Positions 25,717 to 33,774 of a DNA stretch of 64,000 nt are shown in pieces (position 1 is the first letter of the stretch; every line of letters starts with the position of its first letter). The DNA is taken from the NCBI RefSeq assembly GCF_003443535.1, contig NZ_CP031946.1, positions 434,001 through 498,000 on the forward strand, in the 5' to 3' direction. The notes under the pieces are model-generated. The model was given only the letters and a program-made list of their open reading frames with translations. It was not told the origin of the DNA and made no database searches. The translations under genes were made by a program, and so were the position numbers. The stretch comes from Ruegeria sp. AD91A. Its GTDB lineage: Bacteria > Pseudomonadota > Alphaproteobacteria > Rhodobacterales > Rhodobacteraceae.

Positions 25717-27197
25717 TGATTGCAAATGGTGCGTATGCACCCGGCGCGAAGGTGGAAGGCGCAATGCTTCCACCCGGCGCCTATGAACCCGTCGATCTGT
25801 GGGGCCAATTCGATCCGCCCGGTCTGGACGTGTCGCTGTTACCGACCGCACTGCAAATGTGGGTAAAGGTCCAAGCGTACCGCATGGGTGCCGATCCGGC
25901 TGGTCTTGGCGTGGCCGCTCTGGTGGCCTGTGCTGCGGCAATACCGGACCAGATCACCATCAAGGTCAAACGGTACGAGGAATGGACCGAGTCGGCCCGT
26001 CTGTGGGCCGCTCTAGTGGGTTTACCGTCCACCGGCAAGTCACCGATCATCAGTGCAGCAACCCGACCGCTCAAGAAGCTGGACAACGATATGTTCCGCG
26101 CGTGGCGTCAGGAAGTCCAGCAATGGAACGATGCACCCAAGGACGAACGTGGACCGCCTGTGATGCAGCGCCGTCTGGTTTTACAGGATACCACGGTCGA
26201 AGCGGCCCAAGCCGTGCTGGAAGGAAGCCCGTGGGGCGTGATGATGCTTCAGGATGAGTTGTCGGGTTTCTTTGGCGCGATGGACAAATACGGGGGCAAG
26301 GGTGGCTCTGCGGATCGCGGGTTCTGGCTTCAGTCGTGGAATGGCGGCGTCTACAGCATCAACCGCGTCGGTCGCGGGTCCAACCAAGTGCCGAACCTGT
26401 CTGTCAGCCTGTTGGGTGGAATCCAGCCCGAACCGATCCGCAAGCTGGCCGCAGACGCGCAGGACGATGGTCTGTTGCAGCGTTTGTTCCCCATTGTGCT
26501 GAAACCCAAATCACCAGGTGTTGACGAACCGACGCAGGATGTGGACACGCACTATCGCCAATTGATCGGCTGGTTGCGGGGTCAGGGTTTGCCGCTGGGT
26601 ATGCCTGAAGCGGTTCTGCACTTCGATGACGGTGCGCAGCAAATCCGGCGTGAGTTGGAACAGAAGCACTACGACCTGCAATCGCTGGAAAGTGTCAGTC
26701 CGAAGCTGGCCGCACATGTGGGCAAGTATGACGCCATGTTTCCCCGGCTGTGCCTGACCTATCACATGATCGAAGCTGGCAGGATCGACCAACCGATCAC
26801 AGCGGACACAGCGCACCGTGTCAGCCGGTTGCTGCATGAATTCCTGTTTCGTCACGCTGCGGTCTTTTATTCGGGGGTGCTTGGTTTGTCGGATGAACAC
26901 GACCGTCTGAAGAATATAGCCGCTTTTATATTGGCTCACAGGCTGGACTGCATATCGAACCGTGACGTTCAACGTGGTGACCGTGCGATGCGTAAGATCG
27001 ACAATCGGGACATCCAGCCGTTGCTGGAACAGCTTCACACGCTTGGTTGGTTGGACAGCGCTGTGTTTACGAAAGTTGGTGTTCCACCGCTGTGGGTCGT
27101 CAACCCAACCGTTCACGTGATGTTTGCGGAACGTGGACAGCGCGAAGCGGAACGCCGCGAATTGGAAAAAACAACAATACAACAAGCACTTAGGTGA
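25713..27197 (+). CDS. DUF3987 family ATPase/primase-helicase-like protein
   Basis: The 494-residue protein resembles DUF3987 proteins of phages and mobile elements. A P-loop GLPSTGKS lies at residues 103-110 and an acidic MLQDELSGFFG Walker B-like strand near 190. VPNLSVSLLGGIQPEPIRKL and DGLLQRLFPIVL are family-typical. These proteins are found where a replicative helicase or primase would sit in satellites and integrative elements. The gene is coupled to the 93-residue protein and is directly followed by an iteron-like repeat cluster, supporting a replication role. Biochemical activity is inferred. Confidence 0.78.
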   Translation: MMIANGAYAPGAKVEGAMLPPGAYEPVDLWGQFDPPGLDVSLLPTALQMWVKVQAYRMGADPAGLGVAALVACAAAIPDQITIKVKRYEEWTESARLWAALVGLPSTGKSPIISAATRPLKKLDNDMFRAWRQEVQQWNDAPKDERGPPVMQRRLVLQDTTVEAAQAVLEGSPWGVMMLQDELSGFFGAMDKYGGKGGSADRGFWLQSWNGGVYSINRVGRGSNQVPNLSVSLLGGIQPEPIRKLAADAQDDGLLQRLFPIVLKPKSPGVDEPTQDVDTHYRQLIGWLRGQGLPLGMPEAVLHFDDGAQQIRRELEQKHYDLQSLESVSPKLAAHVGKYDAMFPRLCLTYHMIEAGRIDQPITADTAHRVSRLLHEFLFRHAAVFYSGVLGLSDEHDRLKNIAAFILAHRLDCISNRDVQRGDRAMRKIDNRDIQPLLEQLHTLGWLDSAVFTKVGVPPLWVVNPTVHVMFAERGQREAERRELEKTTIQQALR

Positions 27198-27332
27198 CGT
27201 GTGTCACCAGTGTCCCTTGCGTAGGTGTGTCACCAATGTCCCTTCTGTATGAGACGTAGAGTCAAAACACTCTCTCTTTATATAATGTGGTAGATATTTT
27301 CGCTACGTACGCGCAGAAGGGACACTGGTGAC
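27194..27332. repeat. Iteron-like direct and inverted repeats, candidate replication origin
   Basis: The 18-mer gtgtcaccagtgtccctt (27202-27219) recurs with one change at 27228-27245 (26-base spacing), and a 16-base exact inverse aagggacactggtgac lies at 27317-27332. The intervening 70 bases are AT-rich (tttatataatg). GGTGAC-N4-GTCACC at 27194-27209 adds a palindrome over the first copy. Repeats around an AT-rich stretch directly after a helicase-like gene suggest an origin or a regulator site. Confidence 0.5.
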
Positions 27333-27995
27333 AGTTTTCATGGGGGCTGGGGTCGCGGTAATTCTACCAACGATATAGTAAATCCCCAATAAACTGATCA
27401 TGTGTTCAGCAACACCAGCAGCACACAACACCAGCAATTAATCCTATAGGTCACGCTTGCCCAGCAACGCTACGTGTTAGATCACACGTTACATGCAGAG
27501 CGTATTGGGCCACACGTGTGAACGAGTGACTTGTTCCACATCCTGCTTGAAGGGCGAGGATGGTATCGTGCCCCGCGTCGATCAGTATGCATCCGGCTGT
27601 CACCAGCAGCGGTGCGCAGCCCTGCGGTCAGGTCGCCATGCTCTGGTGTGCCGTCGCAGGTTGGTAACCTTCCTGCGGTCCGGATTGGCTCGGGTTTCCA
27701 CGTGTCGGAACACGGCGATCTTCTTAAAAGGATTCGACTCTTCCTGCTTCCCTCATAACCCCACCGTATAGAACATATTCTATATGCCATATATGGTGTG
27801 ATTGGTGCCCGGATTGTACCGTATCGGGCGGGGGGCAAGCAGAGACTTGATCTTGGACCACCCCACCGCGACGGGGATCGAATCTTTAACGTTAACCGAG
27901 GTTCCGCCCTATAAAATGGCTGCTACATGCAACAGTTACAAACGTAACTAATTGTCCTAATATCGCTATCAAATCACGCCGATTTAGGGGGATTT
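27333..27995. other. Gene-poor stretch in the integrated element
   Basis: About 660 bases without a convincing gene. Minus-strand and plus-strand openings of 75-118 codons are present, but their translations are Arg/Cys/Pro-rich and lack a ribosome-binding site. A palindrome ccatatatgg lies near 27788-27797 in AT-rich DNA. It may contain promoters for the gene at 27996 or an RNA. Confidence 0.4.
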
Positions 27996-28490
27996 ATGGC
28001 CAAAAGACGCAAACAACGCTCTGATAGCGAAGATCAGCTTAAACGAGACGCAAGAGCGCCCGACCTGTCCGCAGCGACCGCACCGCGCGACGTCCCCGGC
28101 GCTGATCTGTTGGGTGACAGGGGCCGCGCTTACTATGACCAATTTTACCGGACCCGGCATGAATGGGCGATTGCTGATCTGGCGCTGATCGTGATCGCAT
28201 CGCAAGCCTTAGAGCGCATCTGGTATCTTCAGGTAGAACTGAACATGCAGCCTACGATGTACCACCATCCTCAGTCTGGAATGCCTCGTGCCAATCCCGG
28301 CTATGCTCTTTTGGGTGAATTGCGACGCACGGTGCAATCGGCGCTCAGAGACGCCGGGGTTCGACAGCGCGACGGACACACCGATTCCGACGCGAATAAC
28401 CCCAAGCCCGCGCAATACCAAACAACCACCGCCACCACCGCCGGCACCGGCAGCTTTGATGATTGGATGGGTGACCATGGACTTCATTAA
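27996..28490 (+). CDS. Phage terminase small subunit-like protein (P27-type)
   Basis: A 164-residue protein. The helical core YYDQFYRTRHEWAIADLALI, then ASQALERIWYLQVEL, followed by SGMPRANPGYALLGELRRT and SALRDAGV follows the layout of P27-type terminase small subunits (helical DNA-binding region, then NP and a terminal helix). The last 35 residues are low-complexity Thr/Asn/Pro. It has an aggggga ribosome-binding site. No large terminase, portal or capsid gene follows, as in satellites that redirect a helper phage's packaging. The family call is by eye. Confidence 0.5.
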   Translation: MAKRRKQRSDSEDQLKRDARAPDLSAATAPRDVPGADLLGDRGRAYYDQFYRTRHEWAIADLALIVIASQALERIWYLQVELNMQPTMYHHPQSGMPRANPGYALLGELRRTVQSALRDAGVRQRDGHTDSDANNPKPAQYQTTTATTAGTGSFDDWMGDHGLH

Positions 28491-28923
28491 CGCAGCCGAC
28501 GTCCAGCGGGTGACCGGGGGTTTACCTGCCGAGATTCCGACCGGCCACGACCGGCGTCTGGCGCTGTTTCTTTGGGTGATCGACAGTTGCCGGAACGGTG
28601 GACTTGCGTACCAGATCGAAGACGCACTTCTCTGGAACAACTTTCCTTTTCCGTGGATGAACGAAGCGGCCCGCGATCTTGCGACCTTCAACGGCAGGTG
28701 CCTGCAACTCGGGTGGCCGACTGCGTTGGCTGGACTGAAGCACAAGGCCGCCCATCCCGGAGATTGGCTGTATCAGGGCGGTGAAAACAATGGCCAAAAG
28801 TCAATGGGGGTGGCAACCTGGCTATGTCCAGCAGCAGCCAACACCAGCCGCACCAAAGCGCCATGTCACGCTGTACAGCGATTGAGTGGATTTTTGGTCG
28901 ACGTACGAAAAAGCAAAACTTAA
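28477..28923 (+). CDS. Protein of unknown function coupled to the terminase-like gene
   Basis: A 148-residue protein from the ATG at 28477, overlapping the preceding gene by 14 bases. It contains RRLALFLWVIDSCRNGGLA and NEAARDLATFNGRCLQLGWP and a tail rich in basic residues. No family is recognised. Overlap with the terminase-like gene suggests a linked role in the element. A longer opening starting at 28288 only reads the preceding gene in another frame. Confidence 0.5.
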   Translation: MDFINAADVQRVTGGLPAEIPTGHDRRLALFLWVIDSCRNGGLAYQIEDALLWNNFPFPWMNEAARDLATFNGRCLQLGWPTALAGLKHKAAHPGDWLYQGGENNGQKSMGVATWLCPAAANTSRTKAPCHAVQRLSGFLVDVRKSKT

Positions 28924-29064
28924 GAGTAGAAAGACGCGACTTGTCAGAGCGGATTCTAGAATACGGCGTTACGGATAAGCCATTCTAAACCTAGTTGAGC
29001 CTGACCAACTTGAAACCTAACAACTCAATCGGACTACTTCACTTTATGACGGACACAAGGCTTT

Positions 29065-29313
29065 GTGAATCGCGACCGAATGAAAATGGAACGCCTGATG
29101 GAGGGTCACAGCAACCGATACACCGCCGAGAAGTATTACGCAGCTCTGCACACTTTGACCAAGATCAACCGCTTCGATCTGTACAACGGCCGACTGGCTG
29201 GCCTAACAGTCCGGAAGACGTCATCAAACATATCGAATAAATTCGAAGGGGACTACTCAATTGAAACGGGGTATTTACCCGAATGGATAAATGCACTTTC
29301 GAGAAAAGGCTGA
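29065..29313 (+). CDS. Possible small gene, 82 codons
   Basis: The opening encodes 82 residues (MNRDRMKMERLMEGHSNRY..., ending NALSRKG) with a helix-rich, charged composition. There is no clear ribosome-binding site and no recognised family. The surrounding 28924-29427 stretch holds nothing else that looks coding, and a competing frame overlaps it. It could be a real small gene or the remnant of a larger one. Confidence 0.3.
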   Translation: MNRDRMKMERLMEGHSNRYTAEKYYAALHTLTKINRFDLYNGRLAGLTVRKTSSNISNKFEGDYSIETGYLPEWINALSRKG

Positions 29314-29427
29314 TAAGAGCGATGGCGCCGGACACAGTGTACCATCAAGTTATTGGACAAGGCGTATCCACGTTAGTGTTTCTTGTTTCGCGCGGATACA
29401 CACTTGGAGTGTCTGCTATCTCACTTG

Positions 29428-30747
29428 TTAGCAGTTCAATATGTCGTCTTGCGTAAGATCACCAATTGTAACGCCATTTAGGGCCAAAGTGCCTGCGGCC
29501 CCAAAATCAAACAAGACGCCATCCTGCGTATCTGATGCAACATTTATTGCTTCGTCAAAACTGTTTATCCCGACACCGCACAAGTCCAAAACATCACTAC
29601 CGGTATCTCCAGCCTCGAAATCAGTTATGACATCGTCCCCTATGGAGCCGATAAAAATAAACGTGTCGGCACCTTCTCCCCCTGAATACACGTCGTCTCC
29701 AGAGTCTACTGCCTTTTTACTGTTGCCTTTTCCGTCAGAAGCGCCGCGACCACCATTTCCCCAGAAATCTGGTCCACGGCCATTGGGGTTTTCTCCAGCA
29801 TTTCCGACAGATTTGTCGTTTCCAGGGTTTCCACCTGAGCCTCCAATTGGGAACATTGGACCGTCGATTATAACATCATCACCTTCTCCAGCTTCAACGT
29901 TATCGTTTCCGCCGCCAGCGTTTATTGTGTCGTCTCCTTGATAGGCCAAAAAGAAGTTATCGTTGTCATTGCCCAGTATGACGTCTTCTAACTCTGAACC
30001 GTTTACCCAATCAATATTTGTCAGGTTGTCAGTGAATCCCCAGTTATCAATTACTATCCCATCCTGAAGGTTTACAAAAACGCCTTGCGTTGGTGGCCCA
30101 AAGTCATCTCCGCCACCGTCAAAATAATCGACGATGGTCAATTCGCCGCTTGCGGCACCAATAATGACGTCATTTCCGGAGCCGGGAGATACAAAGCCGC
30201 CCGTTGTTGTTTGAATGATGACATCGTCTCCGCCACGAGCAAAAACATACCCTTCGTCCATCCAGACAACGTCTGCAAAACTTGTTAAATGACCACTATC
30301 AATGCTTCCAGTGAAGCTGTCTATTGATCCATATTCGTCAATCGCCGTGCGACCTTGCACAACAACGCCGCCAAAATTCTGCTCAACGCTTGAAACGTTT
30401 ACAAAAACTCCGCCAATGGCCGAAGTCTCATAATAGTAAACTCCGTCTATTAGAACATCGTCGCCCGGACCACCGTTCAAAAAGCCAAATTCAGCGGTAA
30501 GCGTATCATTTCCTTCTTCACCAAATAGAAAGTCCAAAACATTGTTGGCTACATCTCCTGCGCCACCGTCCAGAAAGTCGTCTCCACTACCTCCTGCAAT
30601 AAAATCTGTGCCATCGCCTCCTTCAATAATGTCGTTTCCATCCTGCCCACTGATTGTGTCATTGCCGGCCAAACCTAGAATATGGTCGCCTTGTGCCGTA
30701 CCAATTAGGTTGTCGTCACCTGGTGTTCCTACAATTGGGTTTAGCAT
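29428..30747 (-). CDS. RTX-type calcium-binding protein
   Basis: The 439-residue acidic protein has no N-terminal signal peptide and contains hemolysin-type nonapeptides GGxGxDxUx at the N terminus (GGDGTDFIAGGSGDDFLDGG) and again near 275-300 (GNDNVEAGEGDD) and 355-365 (YSGGEGADTFIF). Such proteins bind Ca2+ and leave by type I secretion through a C-terminal signal; the C-terminal 60 residues fit that role. gtggagaggaaag precedes the ATG. Composition is AT-richer than the backbone, in keeping with transfer. No type I secretion genes are near. Confidence 0.85.
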   Translation of the reverse strand: MLNPIVGTPGDDNLIGTAQGDHILGLAGNDTISGQDGNDIIEGGDGTDFIAGGSGDDFLDGGAGDVANNVLDFLFGEEGNDTLTAEFGFLNGGPGDDVLIDGVYYYETSAIGGVFVNVSSVEQNFGGVVVQGRTAIDEYGSIDSFTGSIDSGHLTSFADVVWMDEGYVFARGGDDVIIQTTTGGFVSPGSGNDVIIGAASGELTIVDYFDGGGDDFGPPTQGVFVNLQDGIVIDNWGFTDNLTNIDWVNGSELEDVILGNDNDNFFLAYQGDDTINAGGGNDNVEAGEGDDVIIDGPMFPIGGSGGNPGNDKSVGNAGENPNGRGPDFWGNGGRGASDGKGNSKKAVDSGDDVYSGGEGADTFIFIGSIGDDVITDFEAGDTGSDVLDLCGVGINSFDEAINVASDTQDGVLFDFGAAGTLALNGVTIGDLTQDDILNC

Positions 30748-30918
30748 CTTTCCTCTCCACTAAAGTAATTGCGGCCGGAGCAATAAGGACTATTAACCGG
30801 CCAATAAGAAGTTTTTATTGCTTTGCAAAATTCGCAGTAAGCCAACCTTAACACGATAAAGCGTTTAGCCAAAATGACAGGGAGCAGTTTTATACTCCCG
30901 AAACTTGACTAGGCCAAT

Positions 30919-31536
30919 TTAACAATATCCAGCCCGTACTATCCTCGCCCTAGCTCCCGGCGTCTCTAAATGACGATAGCGCCCACCTGAATACCGGCGG
31001 CAATCCAGGGCATGACCTGCGGCGATTGAAGCTGCACCGATGTCTACGCCATCCACAAAGCATACTCCAACCCAGCGGTCGTATGTGCGTTCCCCACTCA
31101 GTTTGCAGGTGACGATCTTGCCGCGCAGGTGATCCGCCATCCACCGCTTTGCTGCGATCCCAGCGCTTGTACTCAGTTCCGGCCCGTCTACACCGTTCAG
31201 TCTCACTGGAACGCCCTGAACAACGATAGTGTCTACGTCCCGAATTCGAGCGGGGCCTTCCACCGTGCGCTGGTTGGTTGGGTTCGAGCCGAAGCTGGTA
31301 AGAAACAGCGCGACAGCTGTTAGAGCCGCCATCCAGAGAATTACAGACTGTCTTGGAGACAAGGAAAGCGGCAACTTAAGACGCGATCTGCGACGAAGTG
31401 GAACGACATTGCCTCTGAATCGGCGGGCATGGAAATAGTGCCGTGCTGAACCGATGAGTGACATTGTCAGAAAGAAACCAATCAAAGCCACAAGCGTCAA
31501 AATTGGGTTGTCTACGAAGTGCAAATTTTTTCTCAA
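30919..31536 (-). CDS. Membrane-anchored thermonuclease (SNase-like) family protein
   Basis: The 205-residue protein has two hydrophobic N-terminal spans (about 12-30 and 63-82) and a C-terminal staphylococcal-nuclease-like domain: RDVDTIVVQGVPVRLNGVDG, then LSGERTYDRWVGVCFVDG and ALDCRRYSGGRY. The catalytic Arg/Asp residues of RLNGVD and GERTYDR are present. It would act on nucleic acid outside the cytoplasm. It is downstream of nothing on its strand and is probably cargo. Confidence 0.75.
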   Translation of the reverse strand: MRKNLHFVDNPILTLVALIGFFLTMSLIGSARHYFHARRFRGNVVPLRRRSRLKLPLSLSPRQSVILWMAALTAVALFLTSFGSNPTNQRTVEGPARIRDVDTIVVQGVPVRLNGVDGPELSTSAGIAAKRWMADHLRGKIVTCKLSGERTYDRWVGVCFVDGVDIGAASIAAGHALDCRRYSGGRYRHLETPGARARIVRAGYC

Positions 31537-31708
31537 ACTCTTGACTAGTCAGTAAACGGCGTCGCCAGGCGAGTTACATCTCAATGTCCGAATGCATTTG
31601 AGAGTTTGCGCCATAAATAAATAACTTTCAGCTAGTTATGGCGGGAATTCAAAAGCAAACACCTCGATCCGTTCCTAAATCGACCATGAAGGAATGGAGA
31701 AGTAGGAC

Positions 31709-32071
31709 ATGAAAATCAAGAAGACACTTCCAGCTTTTGGCGTATGCGGGGTTTTGTTTACGTCTGCCTGCGCACAGCAGCCTGGGGCAATAACTCCCGT
31801 TTCAATGGGTGACACTTATAGTGAAGTTTCCTGTTCACGCGCTGCAAATCTTTACAAGCAGGAATCGGCAAAAGTTCCGACTTTGGTTGCAGCCCAGAAA
31901 CAAGCCGTAACAGGGGATGCACTTGGGGTGTTCCTGATTGGCGTTCCAGTGTCCAGCCTTTCTGGCGCAGACTTGGAAGGTGAAATTGCTGCTACAAAGG
32001 GCAAACTAGTGGCTCTCGCTGGCCGTCTCGAAGCCTGCGGTACTTCTCCTGCCGCAGTGGCGTGGGGTTAG
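31709..32071 (+). CDS. Putative lipoprotein of unknown function
   Basis: A 120-residue protein with a signal peptide and lipobox-like FTSAC (Cys21), then a charged helical region and a C-terminal LVALAGRLEACG. It starts after gaagtaggac. It may be a small envelope lipoprotein; no family is recognised. A GC-rich hairpin followed by aatttt lies 40 bases past the stop and is a likely terminator. Confidence 0.6.
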   Translation: MKIKKTLPAFGVCGVLFTSACAQQPGAITPVSMGDTYSEVSCSRAANLYKQESAKVPTLVAAQKQAVTGDALGVFLIGVPVSSLSGADLEGEIAATKGKLVALAGRLEACGTSPAAVAWG

Positions 32072-32112
32072 CCATTACCAGTAGTTCGTTAAGTGCCAAA
32101 CTTGGACTAAAT

Positions 32113-32156
32113 CCTGCGGTAGCTATCATCCCAGAATTGGGTGGCGCGGGAATTTT
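32113..32156 (+). terminator. Hairpin with T-run after the lipoprotein gene (copy 1 of a hairpin family)
   Basis: Arms cctgcggtagc (32113-32123) and ggtggcgcggg (32140-32150) pair at most positions with two mismatches, and aatttt follows. The loop carries tcatcccagaa, shared with the hairpin at 32896. It is probably the terminator of the lipoprotein gene. Confidence 0.55.
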
Positions 32157-32255
32157 GCGAACCAACATAATTTTAAACTTAACTCACCGAATTATGACCT
32201 ATTCGTCCATCGACGGTGAAGGGAAACGACTCAAACTGAACAAGGGGTGGAAGTA

Positions 32256-32600
32256 TTGAAACCTAAAGCACATAGATTTACCCGCAAGCCGTTTGCGTGG
32301 ACTGTTGAGGTGGAAGGGATCGGCGCAGTACCGGTTTTTCACAAGCGTCACCGAACTGGGATGCACTATCACCACATCGCCAAAGATGCGGCTCGCTTCG
32401 CTGCGCAGATGGATGCGCTGGAGGCCACTGGCAGCATGATCCTGCAATTGGATGAGTCCGACGACGATCTGAAATGTCTTGGTTACGTTGGCGGGTCCAG
32501 CACTACCGCAGCCCGCGCAACCGTATTTACTGTGGGTAACGTTCAGATCGACCGTGATGCGTTGGCTGTGAGATTTGATGTGGTCGGTTTAGCGGGCTGA
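32256..32600 (+). CDS. Small protein of unknown function
   Basis: About 114 residues from a TTG at 32256 (a GTG at 32247 is possible; aaggggtgg lies just upstream). It contains KPFAWTVEVEGIGAVPVFHKRHR and FAAQMDALEATGSMIL. No family is recognised. It is followed after 23 bases by a smaller gene in the same direction, so the two may be co-transcribed. Confidence 0.5.
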   Translation: MKPKAHRFTRKPFAWTVEVEGIGAVPVFHKRHRTGMHYHHIAKDAARFAAQMDALEATGSMILQLDESDDDLKCLGYVGGSSTTAARATVFTVGNVQIDRDALAVRFDVVGLAG

Positions 32601-32623
32601 TAGGCCAAAGGGATTACTAAAGA

Positions 32624-32803
32624 ATGAACAAGGATATTCAAGTCGGTGATTTGGTGCGAAACGTCAAATACTTCGGACGGGGTGTTCCGTATGCCATCCA
32701 GTGTGTCGAACGTTTAGATGGGCGACATGCCTGGGTCCGCCGGTTCAATACAAACGGGATGCTGGCGAAAGTTCTTTTGGAAAACTTGGAACTGGTTGAG
32801 TGA
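32624..32803 (+). CDS. Small protein, 59 codons
   Basis: Starting at ATG 32624 this opening encodes MNKDIQVGDLVRNVKYFGRG and continues to a TGA at 32801-32803, giving 59 residues in a beta-strand-rich pattern (QVGDLVRNVKYF, then YAIQCVERLDGRHAWVRRF). This looks like a small SH3/KOW-like fold. An agaatg context without strong Shine-Dalgarno precedes it. It lies directly downstream of the 114-residue gene and is too short for most gene finders. Confidence 0.5.
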   Translation: MNKDIQVGDLVRNVKYFGRGVPYAIQCVERLDGRHAWVRRFNTNGMLAKVLLENLELVE

Positions 32804-32895
32804 AGAGCGTGTTTTGGTGTGTTTGATCCACCTTACGGAACGTCACATAACAATCACGTCCCTTTAGTCTGGGCAGTCCCATGGTCAGACTAAAT

Positions 32896-32935
32896 CCCCG
32901 CGTTGCCTGTCATCCCAGAACTTGGCAACGCGGGG
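32896..32935. terminator. Perfect 12-base-pair hairpin (copy 2 of a hairpin family)
   Basis: Arms ccccgcgttgcc (32896-32907) and ggcaacgcgggg (32924-32935) match perfectly across a 16-base loop. The loop shares tcatcccagaa with the hairpin at 32113. No T-run follows (gtactattg), so it may be a structured repeat or bidirectional terminator, not a simple Rho-independent one. Confidence 0.55.
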
Positions 32936-32990
32936 TACTATTGATCCAACGTGCAATCCACGCCGTAAGTAGTTTACCCCTAACTGTCTG

Positions 32991-33035
32991 CCTGCGTTGT
33001 TCACTTGGTTTCCCTCCGAACAACGCGGGTTCTTT
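32991..33035 (+). terminator. Hairpin with T-run (copy 3 of a hairpin family)
   Basis: Arms cctgcgttgttc (32991-33002) and gaacaacgcggg (33018-33029) pair fully with one G-T pair across a 15-base loop and are followed by ttctttt. The stem shares gcgttg/caacgc with the hairpin at 32896, but the inner pairs gcc/ggc there are ttc/gaa here, a compensatory change. Confidence 0.6.
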
Positions 33036-33213
33036 TGGGGGATGAGGGGGTAACGAGTGACCGCCCCGCCATAGTGTGGGGCGTGTTTCTTGGTTAGACA
33101 TGACGCGAAACTCTATCGTATTGTGACAAAACCTTTTTGCGGCACGGGCTTCGCTATGGATAACACTGTTCTTTATTTCTTAGTTGGCATCTTTGTCGTC
33201 GGATCTACTGACA

Positions 33214-33327
33214 ATGGGTTACTATTCCAGGGGCAGTGGTGCGTTAATCTCCATCGTAATCGTGGTCGGGGTGATAGGTGCAATAATAGCGTACCTAAGT
33301 GGCTATTTCGGTGAACTCCCAAAGTAG
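33214..33327 (+). CDS. Possible very small membrane protein, 37 codons
   Basis: An ATG at 33214 opens a 37-codon frame encoding MGYYSRGSGALISIVIVVG and continuing through a hydrophobic stretch to a short polar tail ELPK. The previous frame (33157 onward) is also hydrophobic (MDNTVLYFLVGIFVVG), so one longer two-span protein broken by a frameshift is an alternative. Ribosome-binding is weak. Evidence is only the hydrophobic pattern. Confidence 0.3.
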   Translation: MGYYSRGSGALISIVIVVGVIGAIIAYLSGYFGELPK

Positions 33328-33579
33328 GCGCGACCATCGTATTGAGAGGCAATGGATGATGTGACTGATCGAATTTGGTCCAAGACGACGATTATGTTGG
33401 CAAGAAAAGAACCAGCTTCGCAGTTCCTGTGAGTGAGTTTTGCGAAGCTGGCTAATCCTTACGGCACTGGCATGGTGGCCGCAGGAGGGGTTCGCAAAGG
33501 ATTATGCAACTTGTATTTACTACGAAATGACCAACACCGATAAGCGGGCATAAGAATAGGGTACTATCCAAAAGTATAG

Positions 33580-33774
33580 CTAACTGTGACCGATTGGCCC
33601 GCGTAGTTCCGGTTCGGTCGGTAACGCGTGATCAGGCGGTTCCACGCCGTGCTTTTCCAGCCACTCCAACACTTCTCCCCATTGGGTTTGAATGCTTGGT
33701 GTGCTGCGGTACTCACGCAGCTGTTCAAGCCGACATTTCAGGTCATAAGGAATCGTGCGTGGCCACCTTTTCAT
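33580..33774 (-). CDS. Possible small protein, 64 codons
   Basis: From the ATG at 33774 the frame encodes MKRWPRTIPYDLKCRLEQLR and ends HALPTEPELRGPIGHS, 64 residues with a plausible helix and no membrane span. A longer frame upstream reads through debris. Function unknown; it sits at the left edge of the gene-debris stretch. Confidence 0.4.
   Translation of the reverse strand: MKRWPRTIPYDLKCRLEQLREYRSTPSIQTQWGEVLEWLEKHGVEPPDHALPTEPELRGPIGHS

Noticed and set aside
27482..27838. 118-codon minus-strand opening in the gene-poor stretch
   Set aside because: No ribosome-binding site; the translation is Arg/Cys/Pro-rich without any recognisable pattern.
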